The translations under genes were made by a program, and so were the position numbers. Shown here piece by piece: positions 32,529 to 40,560 of a stretch of 55,424 nucleotides of DNA; position 1 is the stretch's first letter, and every line of letters starts with the position of its first letter. This DNA is from Lentilactobacillus parafarraginis DSM 18390 = JCM 14109 (lineage in GTDB: Bacteria; Bacillota; Bacilli; Lactobacillales; Lactobacillaceae). The notes under the pieces were generated by a model. The model was not told the DNA's origin and ran no database searches. It worked only from the letters and a program-made list of their open reading frames with translations. Where the stretch lies: contig NZ_AZFZ01000014.1 of assembly GCF_001435895.1 (NCBI RefSeq), positions 1 to 55,424 of the forward strand. The letters are read 5' to 3'.

Positions 32529-33095
32529 ATGGACATTGGGGTTATTGTGAGCACCAATCTAAGAAAAATACGCGCTGAAAAGGGTTATAGCCTCACGAAA
32601 CTTTCGGAACTTTCCGGTGTCAGCAAGGGGATGCTGTCGCAGATTGAAAATAACGGCACCAGTCCCACGATCAACACCATTTGGAAAATCTGTAGCGGGT
32701 TGGGCATCCCCTACACCGCGCTGTTAGAAGGCCAGCCGACTGAATCGGCGGTTATCAGCAAAGCGCAGACATCCCGCCAGGAATCTGAAAACGGCCACTA
32801 CCGAATCTTTGGCTACTATCCGGATTCACCTCACCATAATTTTGAATTATTTCAGATGGAACTGGATCCGCAGTCTGCCTATACGTCAATTGGCCACTCT
32901 AAGGTCAACCGGAATGGTGAATCCGAAGAGTACGTGATGGTCATCCAGGGTGAGCTTACCATCGACGTTAGCGACAAACATTTGGAACTTGGCCCAGACG
33001 ATGCCACCAAATTCAATTCAACTCGTCGCCACATCTACCGTAACTCCGGGCCGGCGGTTGTGAAAGCGGTCATCATCAACTTTTACCCAGTTTGA
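32529..33095 (+). CDS. XRE-cupin transcriptional regulator of AzlCD
   Basis: A 188-residue regulator. Residues about 1-65 are a helix-turn-helix domain (GYSLTKLSELSGVSKGMLSQIE) and residues about 105-188 form a cupin domain (NGESEEYVMVIQGELTIDV...GPDDATKFNSTRRHIYRN). The frame is open from 32484; I start at the ATG at 32529 because GGGGG lies 9 bases upstream and the family begins near here. Divergent from azlC. The gap between them contains GTTGT/ACAAC half-sites near 32429-32450 that could be the operator. It probably represses azlCD until branched-chain amino acids are abundant. Confidence 0.82.
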   Translation: MDIGVIVSTNLRKIRAEKGYSLTKLSELSGVSKGMLSQIENNGTSPTINTIWKICSGLGIPYTALLEGQPTESAVISKAQTSRQESENGHYRIFGYYPDSPHHNFELFQMELDPQSAYTSIGHSKVNRNGESEEYVMVIQGELTIDVSDKHLELGPDDATKFNSTRRHIYRNSGPAVVKAVIINFYPV

Positions 33096-33124
33096 AAATC
33101 GTGCCAATAATCATGAAATATGCC

Positions 33125-33187
33125 TTGAAATCAATCGAAATATCGATTACAATGATTATCCCTTGAAGGTTAATTTCACTTCAAGGG
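33125..33187 (+). promoter_or_regulatory. Promoter with a perfect hairpin at the mRNA 5' end
   Basis: TTGAAA (33125-33130) and TACAAT (33148-33153) are 17 bases apart. The expected start near 33160 coincides with the hairpin CCCTTGAAG (33160-33168) / CTTCAAGGG (33179-33187). Such 5' stems usually protect mRNA from decay. Confidence 0.5.
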
Positions 33188-33229
33188 AACAGTCGTTTTT
33201 CAACTCATTCTTGGAACGGAGGCATTCCT

Positions 33230-33481
33230 ATGACTCAAAACAGCATGGTGAAAGTTCGTCCAGTTATCCTGAAAGCGCATGGAAGCGAGGTGGCGTTTGC
33301 GCCGGGTTACTCTGAAAGTGCCCGCAATCGCTTTATCAAACTCAGAGAACAGGTTGATCGCGCGCCCTTCGATACCGACGCCGAATTCGAATTAGCAATC
33401 GAAGATAAGCTGCGGGTTGACGCGCTCAATGACTTTTATGCCAATCGCGTTACCGACCCATTCCGGGCTAAGGCGGGTTGA
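33230..33481 (+). CDS. Small soluble hypothetical protein
   Basis: An 83-residue, mainly helical protein with balanced charge and no signal peptide. Recognisable features are an N-terminal strand-like segment (MVKVRPVILKAHGSEVAFAP) and a helical remainder (ARNRFIKLREQVDRAPF). GGAGG lies 8 bases before the ATG. It is monocistronic, with its own promoter, 5' hairpin and a strong terminator at 33518. I do not recognise a family. The compact, well-delimited transcription unit supports that it is a real gene. Confidence 0.65.
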   Translation: MTQNSMVKVRPVILKAHGSEVAFAPGYSESARNRFIKLREQVDRAPFDTDAEFELAIEDKLRVDALNDFYANRVTDPFRAKAG

Positions 33482-33517
33482 TTGACTTAACATCTAAATT
33501 TAACTAGAACCAAACTT

Positions 33518-33560
33518 AAAGCGGCTGGTTTCCGGGTAACGGGAACCAGCCGCTTTTATT
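33518..33560. terminator. Intrinsic terminator, convergent genes
   Basis: AAAGCGGCTGGTTTCC pairs with GGGAACCAGCCGCTTTT around a short loop, followed by T-rich sequence. It lies between the 83-aa gene and the TauE/SafE gene and can serve both. Confidence 0.9.
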
Positions 33561-33579
33561 GTCGACTTTACATATCGAA

Positions 33580-34317
33580 TTATGCCTTCAAAAATAGCAG
33601 AATGCCAAACACCACCAATAAGCCGTAAACGTATTTGACCATCTGGGCATTATTGATGTGGTCAGCCAGCCAATTGCCAAGCGGGATTACAATCAGCAGC
33701 AGCGGGATAATCACTGCCAACAGTTCCGCAACTTCAATGTGCCAGAATCCGGCAGCTGCCTGGCTTGCGACGACTAATATCCCGACACACAAAAAATGCG
33801 CCTGCAAAATACCACGCAGCTCCATGACCGGCCATTTTTTCAGGGTGCCATACACCACAATTGGCACCCCGTGGCTGTTATAAGCGCTCCCCATGAGGCC
33901 GGAAATCAGACCGGCTAAATAGTCGTATCCGTTAGCCTGAAACTTGGGCGGACTCACCCGATGCTGGTGAATTCGAATTAAACAATAAGTCCCGTACCCA
34001 ATCAAGAATAGGCTGAAGATCCGCATGATAATTGTCTTGTCGACGTATTTAATCAACAAAATTCCCACCGGGACGCCGAGCAGCGAACCGGTGACCAACC
34101 GCCGGACGACCGCAAAGTTGATGTGGACCCGGTAACGAATGGCCCCCGGCAGCGCGACAATTAACCCCAGCGCGCCGATCAACGCGACCGACGTTTGCAG
34201 GTTCACCGCCAACAAAGCCAGCAATGGCATGGTGACCAGCGCTTCGCCAAATCCAAACACCGTTCGAACAAGGGCGCCGAACAGCGCGATTAATACGATT
34301 AAGACCAGTGTCATCAC
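33580..34317 (-). CDS. TauE/SafE-family permease
   Basis: A 245-residue integral membrane protein with about seven hydrophobic segments. Family signatures include GFGEALVTMPLLALL near the N-terminus, VPVGILLIKYV and the GLISGLMGSAYNSHGVPIVVYG region. Length fits the TSUP (sulfite/organosulfonate exporter) group. The start is GTG/ATG at 34317/34314 with only a weak ribosome site. It may be co-transcribed with the tiny open frame upstream (34392-34481). The substrate is not fixed; sulfite, sulfoacetate or other anions are family possibilities. Confidence 0.8.
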   Translation of the reverse strand: MMTLVLIVLIALFGALVRTVFGFGEALVTMPLLALLAVNLQTSVALIGALGLIVALPGAIRYRVHINFAVVRRLVTGSLLGVPVGILLIKYVDKTIIMRIFSLFLIGYGTYCLIRIHQHRVSPPKFQANGYDYLAGLISGLMGSAYNSHGVPIVVYGTLKKWPVMELRGILQAHFLCVGILVVASQAAAGFWHIEVAELLAVIIPLLLIVIPLGNWLADHINNAQMVKYVYGLLVVFGILLFLKA

Positions 34318-34391
34318 AGTAAAAACCCAACCTTCTTTTGATTATTTCGTCATTGGCGGTACTAAGTCGATCTCACAATCCCAGCAAAGAG

Positions 34392-34481
34392 TCAGTTTTT
34401 CAGGAATCCATAGGTACCAATTGACCACCCCAAGACCCAAAGCGACGCCACAAATAAGGGCCATTTCATCACATAATCCAT
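34392..34481 (-). CDS. Possible 29-aa single-membrane-segment peptide
   Basis: A 29-codon frame, beginning MDYVMKWPLFVASLWVLGWS, with one hydrophobic segment. It lies 75 bases upstream of the TauE/SafE gene on the same strand. A candidate AGGTGG ribosome site sits 11 bases before the ATG; a second ATG (fifth codon) has GGATGG 8 bases upstream. A large inverted repeat (34492-34528) covers its leader. It may be a leader peptide or a small accessory protein, but could also be chance. Confidence 0.3.
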   Translation of the reverse strand: MDYVMKWPLFVASLWVLGWSIGTYGFLKN

Positions 34482-34491
34482 CCCGTTAAAC

Positions 34492-34528
34492 GCCACCTAT
34501 TTAAGTTAACTTAAGTATACTAGGTGGC
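34492..34528. promoter_or_regulatory. Large dyad with a 14-base palindrome inside
   Basis: GCCACCTA (34492-34499) pairs with TAGGTGGC (34521-34528), enclosing the perfect palindrome TTAAGTTAACTTAA (34501-34514). It lies upstream of the 29-aa frame and the TauE/SafE gene. It resembles an operator more than a terminator because no T run follows. Confidence 0.4.
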
Positions 34529-34601
34529 TTCCGAAAGATAAAATGAGCGGGTTAGCCAGTCCATGCTTCAGGCACTCACAAATCAGTCGACACCAAATAA
34601 A

Positions 34602-34643
34602 AAGTCGTTTCCACTTCCCTCAGGGGTTACTGGAACCGACTTG
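34602..34643 (-). terminator. Intrinsic terminator of the 77-aa gene
   Basis: On the minus strand AAGTCGGTTCCA pairs with TGGAAACGACTT and is followed by TTTATTT. It ends the gene at 34651. Confidence 0.8.
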
Positions 34644-34650
34644 TTCGCGT

Positions 34651-34884
34651 TTATGCGACTGGATGTTTATCTTTATAATCTTGCCAAGCTGCTAGACCGG
34701 CATCGGTCAAACCGTCAACCGATGTGCCATCACTCTTGATGAGACCAGCGTCAATCAGTGGTTGTGGATGACCGCCAATTGCATTATCGCAATAGTCAAC
34801 GAAGTGGTTAATCAGCGTTCCACCACCAACTCGTCCCGTCTTAATCGCGTTTAGAATATCAAAATCAGTTTGTGACAATTCCAT
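34651..34884 (-). CDS. Small hypothetical protein
   Basis: A 77-residue soluble protein. The N-terminus ELSQTDFDILNAIKTGRVGGGTLINHFVDYC resembles winged-helix segments, and the rest (ALIKSDGTSVDGLTDAGLAAW-like pattern) matches the second half of such a domain, so it may be a small wHTH protein; this is tentative. The frame is open upstream into the rarA gene, but GGGGGGAC lies 9 bases before the ATG at 34884 and TATAAT (34918-34913) precedes it. It has its own promoter and terminator, so it is probably an independent gene downstream of rarA. Confidence 0.6.
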   Translation of the reverse strand: MELSQTDFDILNAIKTGRVGGGTLINHFVDYCDNAIGGHPQPLIDAGLIKSDGTSVDGLTDAGLAAWQDYKDKHPVA

Positions 34885-34961
34885 AATTTGAAAGTCCCCC
34901 CTTTTTGATGTCATTATAGTTGATTTTCTTAAATTGAGCATCAAAGAAGGCTCGCGGTTAG

Positions 34962-36302
34962 TCATTGTTCCTGATTAGGAGAATCATGTTCAGCTTCCCA
35001 TTTTTTGATTTGAGCCAGGCGACGCTTAAATCGCCCTTCATTACCCTGCTCGGTGGGTTCGTAGTAGGTATGGCCAATGAGAGAATCCGGCATCGTTTGC
35101 ATATTCGTCAGCTTAGCCTTGGATTCGTGAGCATACTGGTAACCAGCCCCATACCCCAGATCACTCATCAATGAGGTTGGGGCGTTGCGTAGTTGTAGCG
35201 GAACCGGTTCGTTGACCGAGTGCTTGACGTCTTCGGCAGCTTTCATTTTCGCCTTATAAATCGCATTCGATTTGGGCGCTAACGACAGGTAAATAACCGC
35301 TTCGGTTAAGTGAACGTCACACTCTGGCATGCCAATGAACTGACAGGCCTGAAACACATTGACGGCGACATTTAAAGCGTTGGTATCGGCCAACCCAATG
35401 TCTTCACTGGCAAACCGGACTAAGCGCCGGGCAATGTATAACGGATCTTCACCGCCGTTCATCATCCGGGACAACCAGTAAACGGCCGCGTTGGCATCAC
35501 TATTTCGCATTGATTTGTGCAGCGCAGAAATTAAATTATAGTGTTCCTCACCACTCTTATCGTAAAGAAAAGATTTGGTCGCCATTAACTGATGTAAATT
35601 ATCGGTGGCAACCTTCGTGACCCCATCGGCTGTTGGGCTGTTATTAACGGCCATTTCCAGCGTATTCAGCGCGACCCTGGCATCGCCATTGGCAAATTCA
35701 GCAATCTGCTTAATGGCCTCATCGCCAATTTCAATTTTCTGTTTGGGAAACCCGTCGGGATGCACGAGGGCTTGGCGAATTAATTGTTCAATATCGGTCA
35801 CCTGCAGCGGTTTCAGAACAAAGACTTTGCATCGCGACAACAAAGCCGAATTAATTTCGAAGGAGGGATTTTCAGTTGTCGCCCCAATTAAGGTGATACT
35901 GCCCTTCTCAACGAACGGTAAAAAGGCGTCTTGCTGGGCCTTATTAAAACGGTGAATTTCGTCCACGAACACAATGGTTTTGCCGCCCATGTCCCGGTTG
36001 GCTTCCGCATCCTTCATGAGGTTACGAATATCGCGAATTCCGCTGGTCACCGCACTAAAAGTCACAAATTTGGCTTTGGTTTTTCGGGCAATAATTTCCG
36101 CCAGGGTCGTCTTTCCAGAACCCGGTGGGCCCCAAAAGATGATTGACGGCAGTTGATCGCTCTCAATAATTTCCCGCAGGACTTTACCCTTGCCTAATAA
36201 TTGCTGCTGGCCGGCAAATTCTGCGAGCGTCCGCGGTCGCACCCGGCTGGCCAACGGCTGGTTAGCAAGGTCATTACCCACAAATAACGATTCCTGTTTC
36301 AC
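34962..36302 (-). CDS. rarA: Replication-associated recombination protein RarA/MgsA
   Basis: A 446-residue AAA+ ATPase acting on stalled replication forks. Walker A GPPGSGKTT, Walker B IVFVDEIHRFN, sensor 1 GATTENPSF and the arginine finger region (SALLSRCKVF) are intact. The C-terminal tetramerisation domain (about 320-446) ends with the family's GYGAGYQYAHESKA. Start GTG at 36302 with GAGGTG six bases upstream. Upstream, a LexA-type box lies in a TTGACG-17-TATAAT promoter (36346-36374), which suggests SOS control. The downstream 77-aa gene has its own promoter. Confidence 0.92.
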   Translation of the reverse strand: MKQESLFVGNDLANQPLASRVRPRTLAEFAGQQQLLGKGKVLREIIESDQLPSIIFWGPPGSGKTTLAEIIARKTKAKFVTFSAVTSGIRDIRNLMKDAEANRDMGGKTIVFVDEIHRFNKAQQDAFLPFVEKGSITLIGATTENPSFEINSALLSRCKVFVLKPLQVTDIEQLIRQALVHPDGFPKQKIEIGDEAIKQIAEFANGDARVALNTLEMAVNNSPTADGVTKVATDNLHQLMATKSFLYDKSGEEHYNLISALHKSMRNSDANAAVYWLSRMMNGGEDPLYIARRLVRFASEDIGLADTNALNVAVNVFQACQFIGMPECDVHLTEAVIYLSLAPKSNAIYKAKMKAAEDVKHSVNEPVPLQLRNAPTSLMSDLGYGAGYQYAHESKAKLTNMQTMPDSLIGHTYYEPTEQGNEGRFKRRLAQIKKWEAEHDSPNQEQ

Positions 36303-36345
36303 GATCGCACCTCGGTTCTCGAAACGGATTAATCATTCTCCTTTT

Positions 36346-36374
36346 ATTATACGAACATACGTTCAATTCGTCAA
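36346..36374 (-). promoter_or_regulatory. rarA promoter with LexA-type (SOS) box in the spacer
   Basis: On the minus strand TTGACG (36374-36369) and TATAAT (36351-36346) have a 17-base spacer. The plus-strand sequence CGAACATACGTTCA (36352-36365) is a GAAC-N4-GTTC dyad, 13 of 14 against the Gram-positive LexA consensus CGAACRNRYGTTYC. It occupies the spacer, where LexA binding would block RNA polymerase. Confidence 0.65.
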
Positions 36375-36387
36375 TTAATTTCCATAA

Positions 36388-36421
36388 AAAAACGGATCGA
36401 CTAAACTAGCCGACCCACTTT
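36388..36421 (-). terminator. Intrinsic terminator of the 111-aa gene
   Basis: On the minus strand GGGTCGGCTA pairs with TAGTCGATCC, with a short loop, and TTTTTTT follows. Confidence 0.75.
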
Positions 36422-36463
36422 TAATTGAAAGTCATTTATCATAAGGAGCGCTGTGTTTTCAAA

Positions 36464-36799
36464 TTAAGCCACTAAGTCAGCTGCCATATGGAATGCATCC
36501 GGCAACGATACGTCGGCTTTGGCAAACCGCTTGTTTAATAGTAACTGACGGAAGTCCTCTACTGACACGTGTTCGGTATCCTTGATTGGCATTCCTTGAC
36601 CAGTATAGGATCCGGTTGTCAAAGTGACGACCAGTCCATCCTTACTGTCCAAATGAATGTCGTAATCCTCAAAGTAAATTGAGTCATCGTAATGACCCTT
36701 CATTTCGCGATGGTTGTTAAAATACTTTCTAACAAAGTCTTGGAAGGCTTCCTTAGATTTCAATGACTGACGCCATTGTTCACTCGTTTCGTTAGCCAT
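36464..36799 (-). CDS. Conserved hypothetical protein, paralogue of 30843-31211
   Basis: A 111-residue soluble protein related over its whole length to the 122-residue product of 30843-31211. Shared features are the WxxxLKSKEAF start, the HxxxxDYDIHLDSKDGLVVTLTTG-like middle and the VSVEDFRQLLLNKRFA segment. The ribosome site, GAGAAAGGAAG, is just before the ATG. A promoter (TTGAAC-16-TAGAAT) with a dyad on the -10 and a cre-like site upstream is seen at 36881-36935. It is monocistronic. Function unknown; a gene pair with similar upstream catabolite-control motifs suggests roles linked to carbon supply. Confidence 0.7.
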   Translation of the reverse strand: MANETSEQWRQSLKSKEAFQDFVRKYFNNHREMKGHYDDSIYFEDYDIHLDSKDGLVVTLTTGSYTGQGMPIKDTEHVSVEDFRQLLLNKRFAKADVSLPDAFHMAADLVA

Positions 36800-36880
36800 A
36801 AAAAGACTTCCTTTCTCTTTCTCAAAATCAATTCTTAGATCGATTTGTAAATGAGTCTCTCATCTCATCTACTAATTTTC

Positions 36881-36935
36881 ATTCTAAACAGAATGCCGGG
36901 AAGTTCAAGCCTTGAATCGGGTGAAAGCGTTGCCA
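36881..36935 (-). promoter_or_regulatory. Promoter with -10 dyad and upstream cre-like site
   Basis: On the minus strand TTGAAC (36908-36903) and TAGAAT (36886-36881) have a 16-base spacer. The dyad CATTCT/AGAATG overlaps the -10. TGAAAGCGTTGCCA at 36922-36935 matches the TGNNANCGNTNNCA cre pattern and lies about 14 bases before the -35, a position compatible with CcpA activation. Confidence 0.5.
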
Positions 36936-36985
36936 TATCAACTTTTATTTAATTTTTACCAATTAACAACATTCGGGACGAAAAA

Positions 36986-37020
36986 GGACTGGCGCAAAAT
37001 TTTTAACTTTGCGCCAGTCC
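36986..37020. terminator. Perfect intrinsic terminator of ilvD
   Basis: GGACTGGCGCAAA pairs with TTTGCGCCAGTCC around a 9-base loop, with T/A runs on both sides. It follows ilvD on the minus strand and could also act on the plus strand. Confidence 0.9.
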
Positions 37021-37084
37021 TTTCTATATTTCGTTGAAAATGAGCCAAAATCATTTCAGCTAATGTGAAACCGATTCTGTAATC

Positions 37085-38791
37085 TTAATTTTCATCCTTA
37101 TGCCAGAAATCAGTGACGGCACCCTTTGCGGAGCTGGAGACGATGTGCGCGTATTTGCCAAGCGCTCCCCGTGAATAAAGGGGTGGAATCGTGGTTTTGG
37201 CTTTTCGTCTTGCGATTTCTTCGTCGGAAACCTTCATGGTGATTTCGCGGGTATCGTAGTCAATAACCACAGTATCGCCAGTCTTCAGGTAGGCAATGTT
37301 GCCGCCGTCCTGCGCTTCAGGGGCAATATGGCCGACCACGACCCCATGGGAGCCACCGGAGAACCGACCGTCAGTCAGCAGCGCCACGGATTCACCCTGA
37401 CCCTTACCAACTAAAATACCGGACAGTGAGAGCATTTCCGGCATGCCAGGGCCACCCTTAGGGCCAACGTAGCGAACGACAATCACGTCACCAGGCACAA
37501 CTTTATCAGCCAAAACGGCGTCAATCGCGTCCTCTTCGTTATTGAAGACCTTCGCAGGCCCTTCATGATGGTTAACTTTAACGCCAGAGACTTTCGCAAC
37601 CGCACCTTCAGTAGCCAAATTACCGTGAAGGATGATCAATGGGCCATCCTTACGCTTTGGGTGATCCAAAGGCATGATGACGTCCTGACCCTTCTTCAGA
37701 TCTGGCTGATCAGCGAGGTTTTCAGCCAACGTCTTGCCGGTACATGTCATGCAGTCACCGTGAAGGTAACCGTTGGCCAGCAAATATTTCATCACGGCTG
37801 ACACGCCCCCAACATTGAACAGATCTTGGAAGACGTACTTGCCGCTTGGCTTCAAATCAGCCAAATGAGGAACCTTCTTCTGGAACGTGTTGAAGTCATC
37901 CAGGGTTAAGTCAACGTTAGCGGCATGCGCCATTGCGAGTAAGTGCAGCGTTGAGTTGGTTGAACCACCCAGTGCCATGACAACGGTGATCGCATTTTCA
38001 AAGGCGTCACGAGTCATGATGTCCTTAGGATAGATACCCTTCTTCAACAGGTTCAAAACAGCCTCGCCGGCATCCTTGACATCCTGCTTCTTTTCGGGAC
38101 TTTCCGCCGGATGAGAGGCGGAACCTGGTAAACTCATTCCCAAGGCTTCAATTGCTGAAGCCATGGTGTTGGCCGTGTACATGCCTCCACAGCCGCCGGG
38201 TCCGGGACAGGCATTACATTCAATTTGCCGCACTTCTTCGGCGGGAATATCGTGATCGTTCCACTTCCCGACAGCTTCGAACACCGAAACCAAATCGATG
38301 TCTTTGCCGTTTAATTTACCTGGGGAAATGGTTCCCCCATACACGAAAATCGACGGTACTTCAGCGTTGGCCATCCCAATTAATGACCCCGGCATGTTCT
38401 TATCACAGCCGCCAATTGCGACAAACGCGTCACAGTTGTGGCCCCGAATGGCCGTCTCAACTGAATCGGCAATGATATCTCTGGAAGGAAGCGAGTAACG
38501 CATCCCCTGAGTTCCCATTGAAATCCCGTCAGAAACGGTGATTGTTCCAAATTGAACCGGCCAGCCGCCAGCGTCACGAACACTCTTTTCGGCCAGATCG
38601 CCGAACCCTCTTAAATGCATGTTACAGGGCGTGTTTTCGGCCCAAGTACTAATAACGCCGACAATCGGCTTCTTGAAGTCCTCGTCCTTCATTCCCGTTG
38701 CCCGCATTAAAGCCCGGTTAGGTGACTTAACCATGCCATCGTAGACGTGACTTCTGATTCGCAGATCTTGTGAATCCTGATCATCTGCCAT
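37085..38791 (-). CDS. ilvD: Dihydroxy-acid dehydratase
   Basis: A 568-residue Fe-S dehydratase that makes 2-keto acids for valine, leucine and isoleucine. Cluster-ligand cysteines are in [20 protein letters not shown] and CMTCTGKT; the substrate-site serine loop is RFSGGSHG. Length and motifs match IlvD rather than Edd, although the families are close. It is monocistronic: no ilvB, ilvN, ilvC, ilvA or leu genes lie nearby, so pathway context is missing and a side reaction (for example gluconate or other sugar-acid dehydration) is possible. It faces a SufT-like Fe-S factor gene across a shared 190-base promoter region. Confidence 0.92.
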   Translation of the reverse strand: MADDQDSQDLRIRSHVYDGMVKSPNRALMRATGMKDEDFKKPIVGVISTWAENTPCNMHLRGFGDLAEKSVRDAGGWPVQFGTITVSDGISMGTQGMRYSLPSRDIIADSVETAIRGHNCDAFVAIGGCDKNMPGSLIGMANAEVPSIFVYGGTISPGKLNGKDIDLVSVFEAVGKWNDHDIPAEEVRQIECNACPGPGGCGGMYTANTMASAIEALGMSLPGSASHPAESPEKKQDVKDAGEAVLNLLKKGIYPKDIMTRDAFENAITVVMALGGSTNSTLHLLAMAHAANVDLTLDDFNTFQKKVPHLADLKPSGKYVFQDLFNVGGVSAVMKYLLANGYLHGDCMTCTGKTLAENLADQPDLKKGQDVIMPLDHPKRKDGPLIILHGNLATEGAVAKVSGVKVNHHEGPAKVFNNEEDAIDAVLADKVVPGDVIVVRYVGPKGGPGMPEMLSLSGILVGKGQGESVALLTDGRFSGGSHGVVVGHIAPEAQDGGNIAYLKTGDTVVIDYDTREITMKVSDEEIARRKAKTTIPPLYSRGALGKYAHIVSSSAKGAVTDFWHKDEN

Positions 38792-38981
38792 TCAAATCTC
38801 TCCTTTCAACGCAAACAATAATATGTATAACACTAATCAAATTAATGCTATTGTAACCGAATTCTAACACAAGTTCAGAATTTTTCTAGTGCTCATTAAA
38901 ATATAATTAAAATATATACTTGAAAAATCCCGTGATATATGAAAAAATACAGTCACACATTTTTTTGAAAGGGTGGTTAAT

Positions 38982-39323
38982 ATGAGAGATGACATTAAGT
39001 TAAACGATCGGGCCAAAGCAATTAGCGATCAGTTGGTCGATCAATTAGAAACGGTTTATGACACGGAGATCGGCTTAGACATTTATAATCTTGGTCTCAT
39101 TTATGAAATCAATTTGGATGCGGATGGCCATTGCAAAATTATCACAACATTTACAGAAATCGCCTGTGGCTGCATGGATACCGTGCCCAACGATATTATC
39201 AACGCCCTCACCCAGATCGACGGGATCAACAAAGTTTCCGTTGAAGTTGTTTGGACCCCTAAATGGGAAGTCACTCGAATCAGCCGGATTGGCCGGGCAG
39301 AGCTAGGGATTGCCGTTCGTTGA
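38982..39323 (+). CDS. SufT-like iron-sulfur cluster assembly factor (MIP18/DUF59)
   Basis: A 113-residue protein with a DUF59/MIP18 domain. Family hallmarks are the NLGLIYEINLDADG segment, the TFTEIACGCMDTVPNDI cysteine-containing loop and the EVVWTPKWEVTRISR end. Such proteins assist the maturation of Fe-S enzymes, alone or with SUF machinery. AAAGGG lies just before the ATG at 38982; the GTG at 38973 is in frame but lies on the ribosome site. It is divergent from ilvD, an Fe-S enzyme, which suggests a direct maturation link. Confidence 0.8.
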   Translation: MRDDIKLNDRAKAISDQLVDQLETVYDTEIGLDIYNLGLIYEINLDADGHCKIITTFTEIACGCMDTVPNDIINALTQIDGINKVSVEVVWTPKWEVTRISRIGRAELGIAVR

Positions 39324-39354
39324 CCAGATACATAATTTTAGTTGTCCCAACACC

Positions 39355-39395
39355 AAAACAAGCCGCCGGCGCAGTGACCGAAGGCTTGTTTGATG
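39355..39395. terminator. Bidirectional terminator
   Basis: AAACAAGCC (39356-39364) and GGCTTGTTT (39383-39391) pair around a GC-rich loop, with T/A runs outside. It lies between the convergent SufT-like and PPK2 genes. Confidence 0.8.
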
Positions 39396-39402
39396 AATCT
39401 AT

Positions 39403-40311
39403 TTAATTGTTTTCCAACTCGTCGAGGGCGTTTTCCAACTGCGCCTTATTTGCGGCATCCAAATCCGGATATTTCAACGGTAATTCTTTCATCCGCCGGT
39501 CGATAATATCCGAGACGCAAAGCCGCGAATACCACTTATCGTCGGATGGAATGATGTACCAGGGATTTTGTTTGGTTGCCGTGTGGGTAATCGCCTTTTC
39601 ATAAGCCGTTTGATAGTTATCCCAATACCGGCGTTCCCGAATATCGGCGGCAGAGAACTTCCAATTATGGTCCGGCATTTCAATCCGGCGCTTGAACCGG
39701 TCCTTCTGCTCGTCCTTTGACATGTGCAGGAAGAATTTCAACACCATAAACCCATTTCTGGTCATGTAATCCTCAAAGAAGTTGATGTCTTTGAAACGGT
39801 CATCAAAGAAGCCGTCGTCGACTTGGTCCAGATCCTTGATGCCGCCAATGTGGGCATCCACAATTAATTGAGGGTGCACGCGACTAACCAGCACGTCTTC
39901 ATAATAGGAACGATTATAAATCCCAATAATCCCCCGTGACGGCACGTGGCGATGAATCCGCCACATGTAATCATGATTTAATTCAATCGAAGTCGGCTGC
40001 TTGAAGCTGGTTACTTCACAGCCCTGGGGATTGACACCACTTAAAATATGACGAATCATGCTGTCCTTACCGGAACCATCCATCCCCTGAAAGATGACGA
40101 GCAGGCCAAACCGGTTTTGCGCGTATAACTTGCCCTGCAAATCTTGTAAGGTCGTAATGTTGGTTTCAATCCGGGCCTTAATATCGGTCTTGGTTAAATT
40201 TTCGTCAGTGGCATAAGTCGGGATCTTTTTGATTTTAAGGTCGTGATCCCCATTGAAACGAAATGATTTTTCACGGCTAAATTGTTTCTTCGATGCTTTT
40301 TTGGAATCCAT
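39403..40311 (-). CDS. Polyphosphate kinase 2 family protein
   Basis: A 302-residue PPK2. Walker A GMDGSGKDS, the conserved RSYYEDVLVSRVHP and the lid SKDEQKDRFKRRIEMPDHNWKFS are present. The enzyme transfers phosphate between polyphosphate and nucleotides. One-domain PPK2 of this kind covers AMP or ADP phosphorylation (class I, II or III); I cannot separate these from sequence alone. GGGGGAA precedes the ATG. It is monocistronic, and convergent with the SufT-like gene. Confidence 0.88.
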   Translation of the reverse strand: MDSKKASKKQFSREKSFRFNGDHDLKIKKIPTYATDENLTKTDIKARIETNITTLQDLQGKLYAQNRFGLLVIFQGMDGSGKDSMIRHILSGVNPQGCEVTSFKQPTSIELNHDYMWRIHRHVPSRGIIGIYNRSYYEDVLVSRVHPQLIVDAHIGGIKDLDQVDDGFFDDRFKDINFFEDYMTRNGFMVLKFFLHMSKDEQKDRFKRRIEMPDHNWKFSAADIRERRYWDNYQTAYEKAITHTATKQNPWYIIPSDDKWYSRLCVSDIIDRRMKELPLKYPDLDAANKAQLENALDELENN

Positions 40312-40560
40312 TGCTATTCCCCCATCATTTTTTGATTAACACCTTAAAGATAGCACAGTTGCCAGCTTCCAGCGGAAATTTGCTTGTCATTTTTGCCAGT
40401 TGTGCAGGGAATGATTCCGCGTTTTGCCGTTCATTAAGCGTATACTTAAAACAGACGGTGATTTGGTTGGCTGACGCCTTATAATTTCGTTAAGGCCGTT
40501 GCTTTTAGCCGCGGAACCACCTATACTTATGAAACTTTATTCAGCAAGGAGGAATTTCGT

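Noticed and set aside
38865-38890. CodY-like sequence upstream of ilvD
   Set aside because: Only about 10 of 15 bases match the AATTTTCWGAAAATT consensus.
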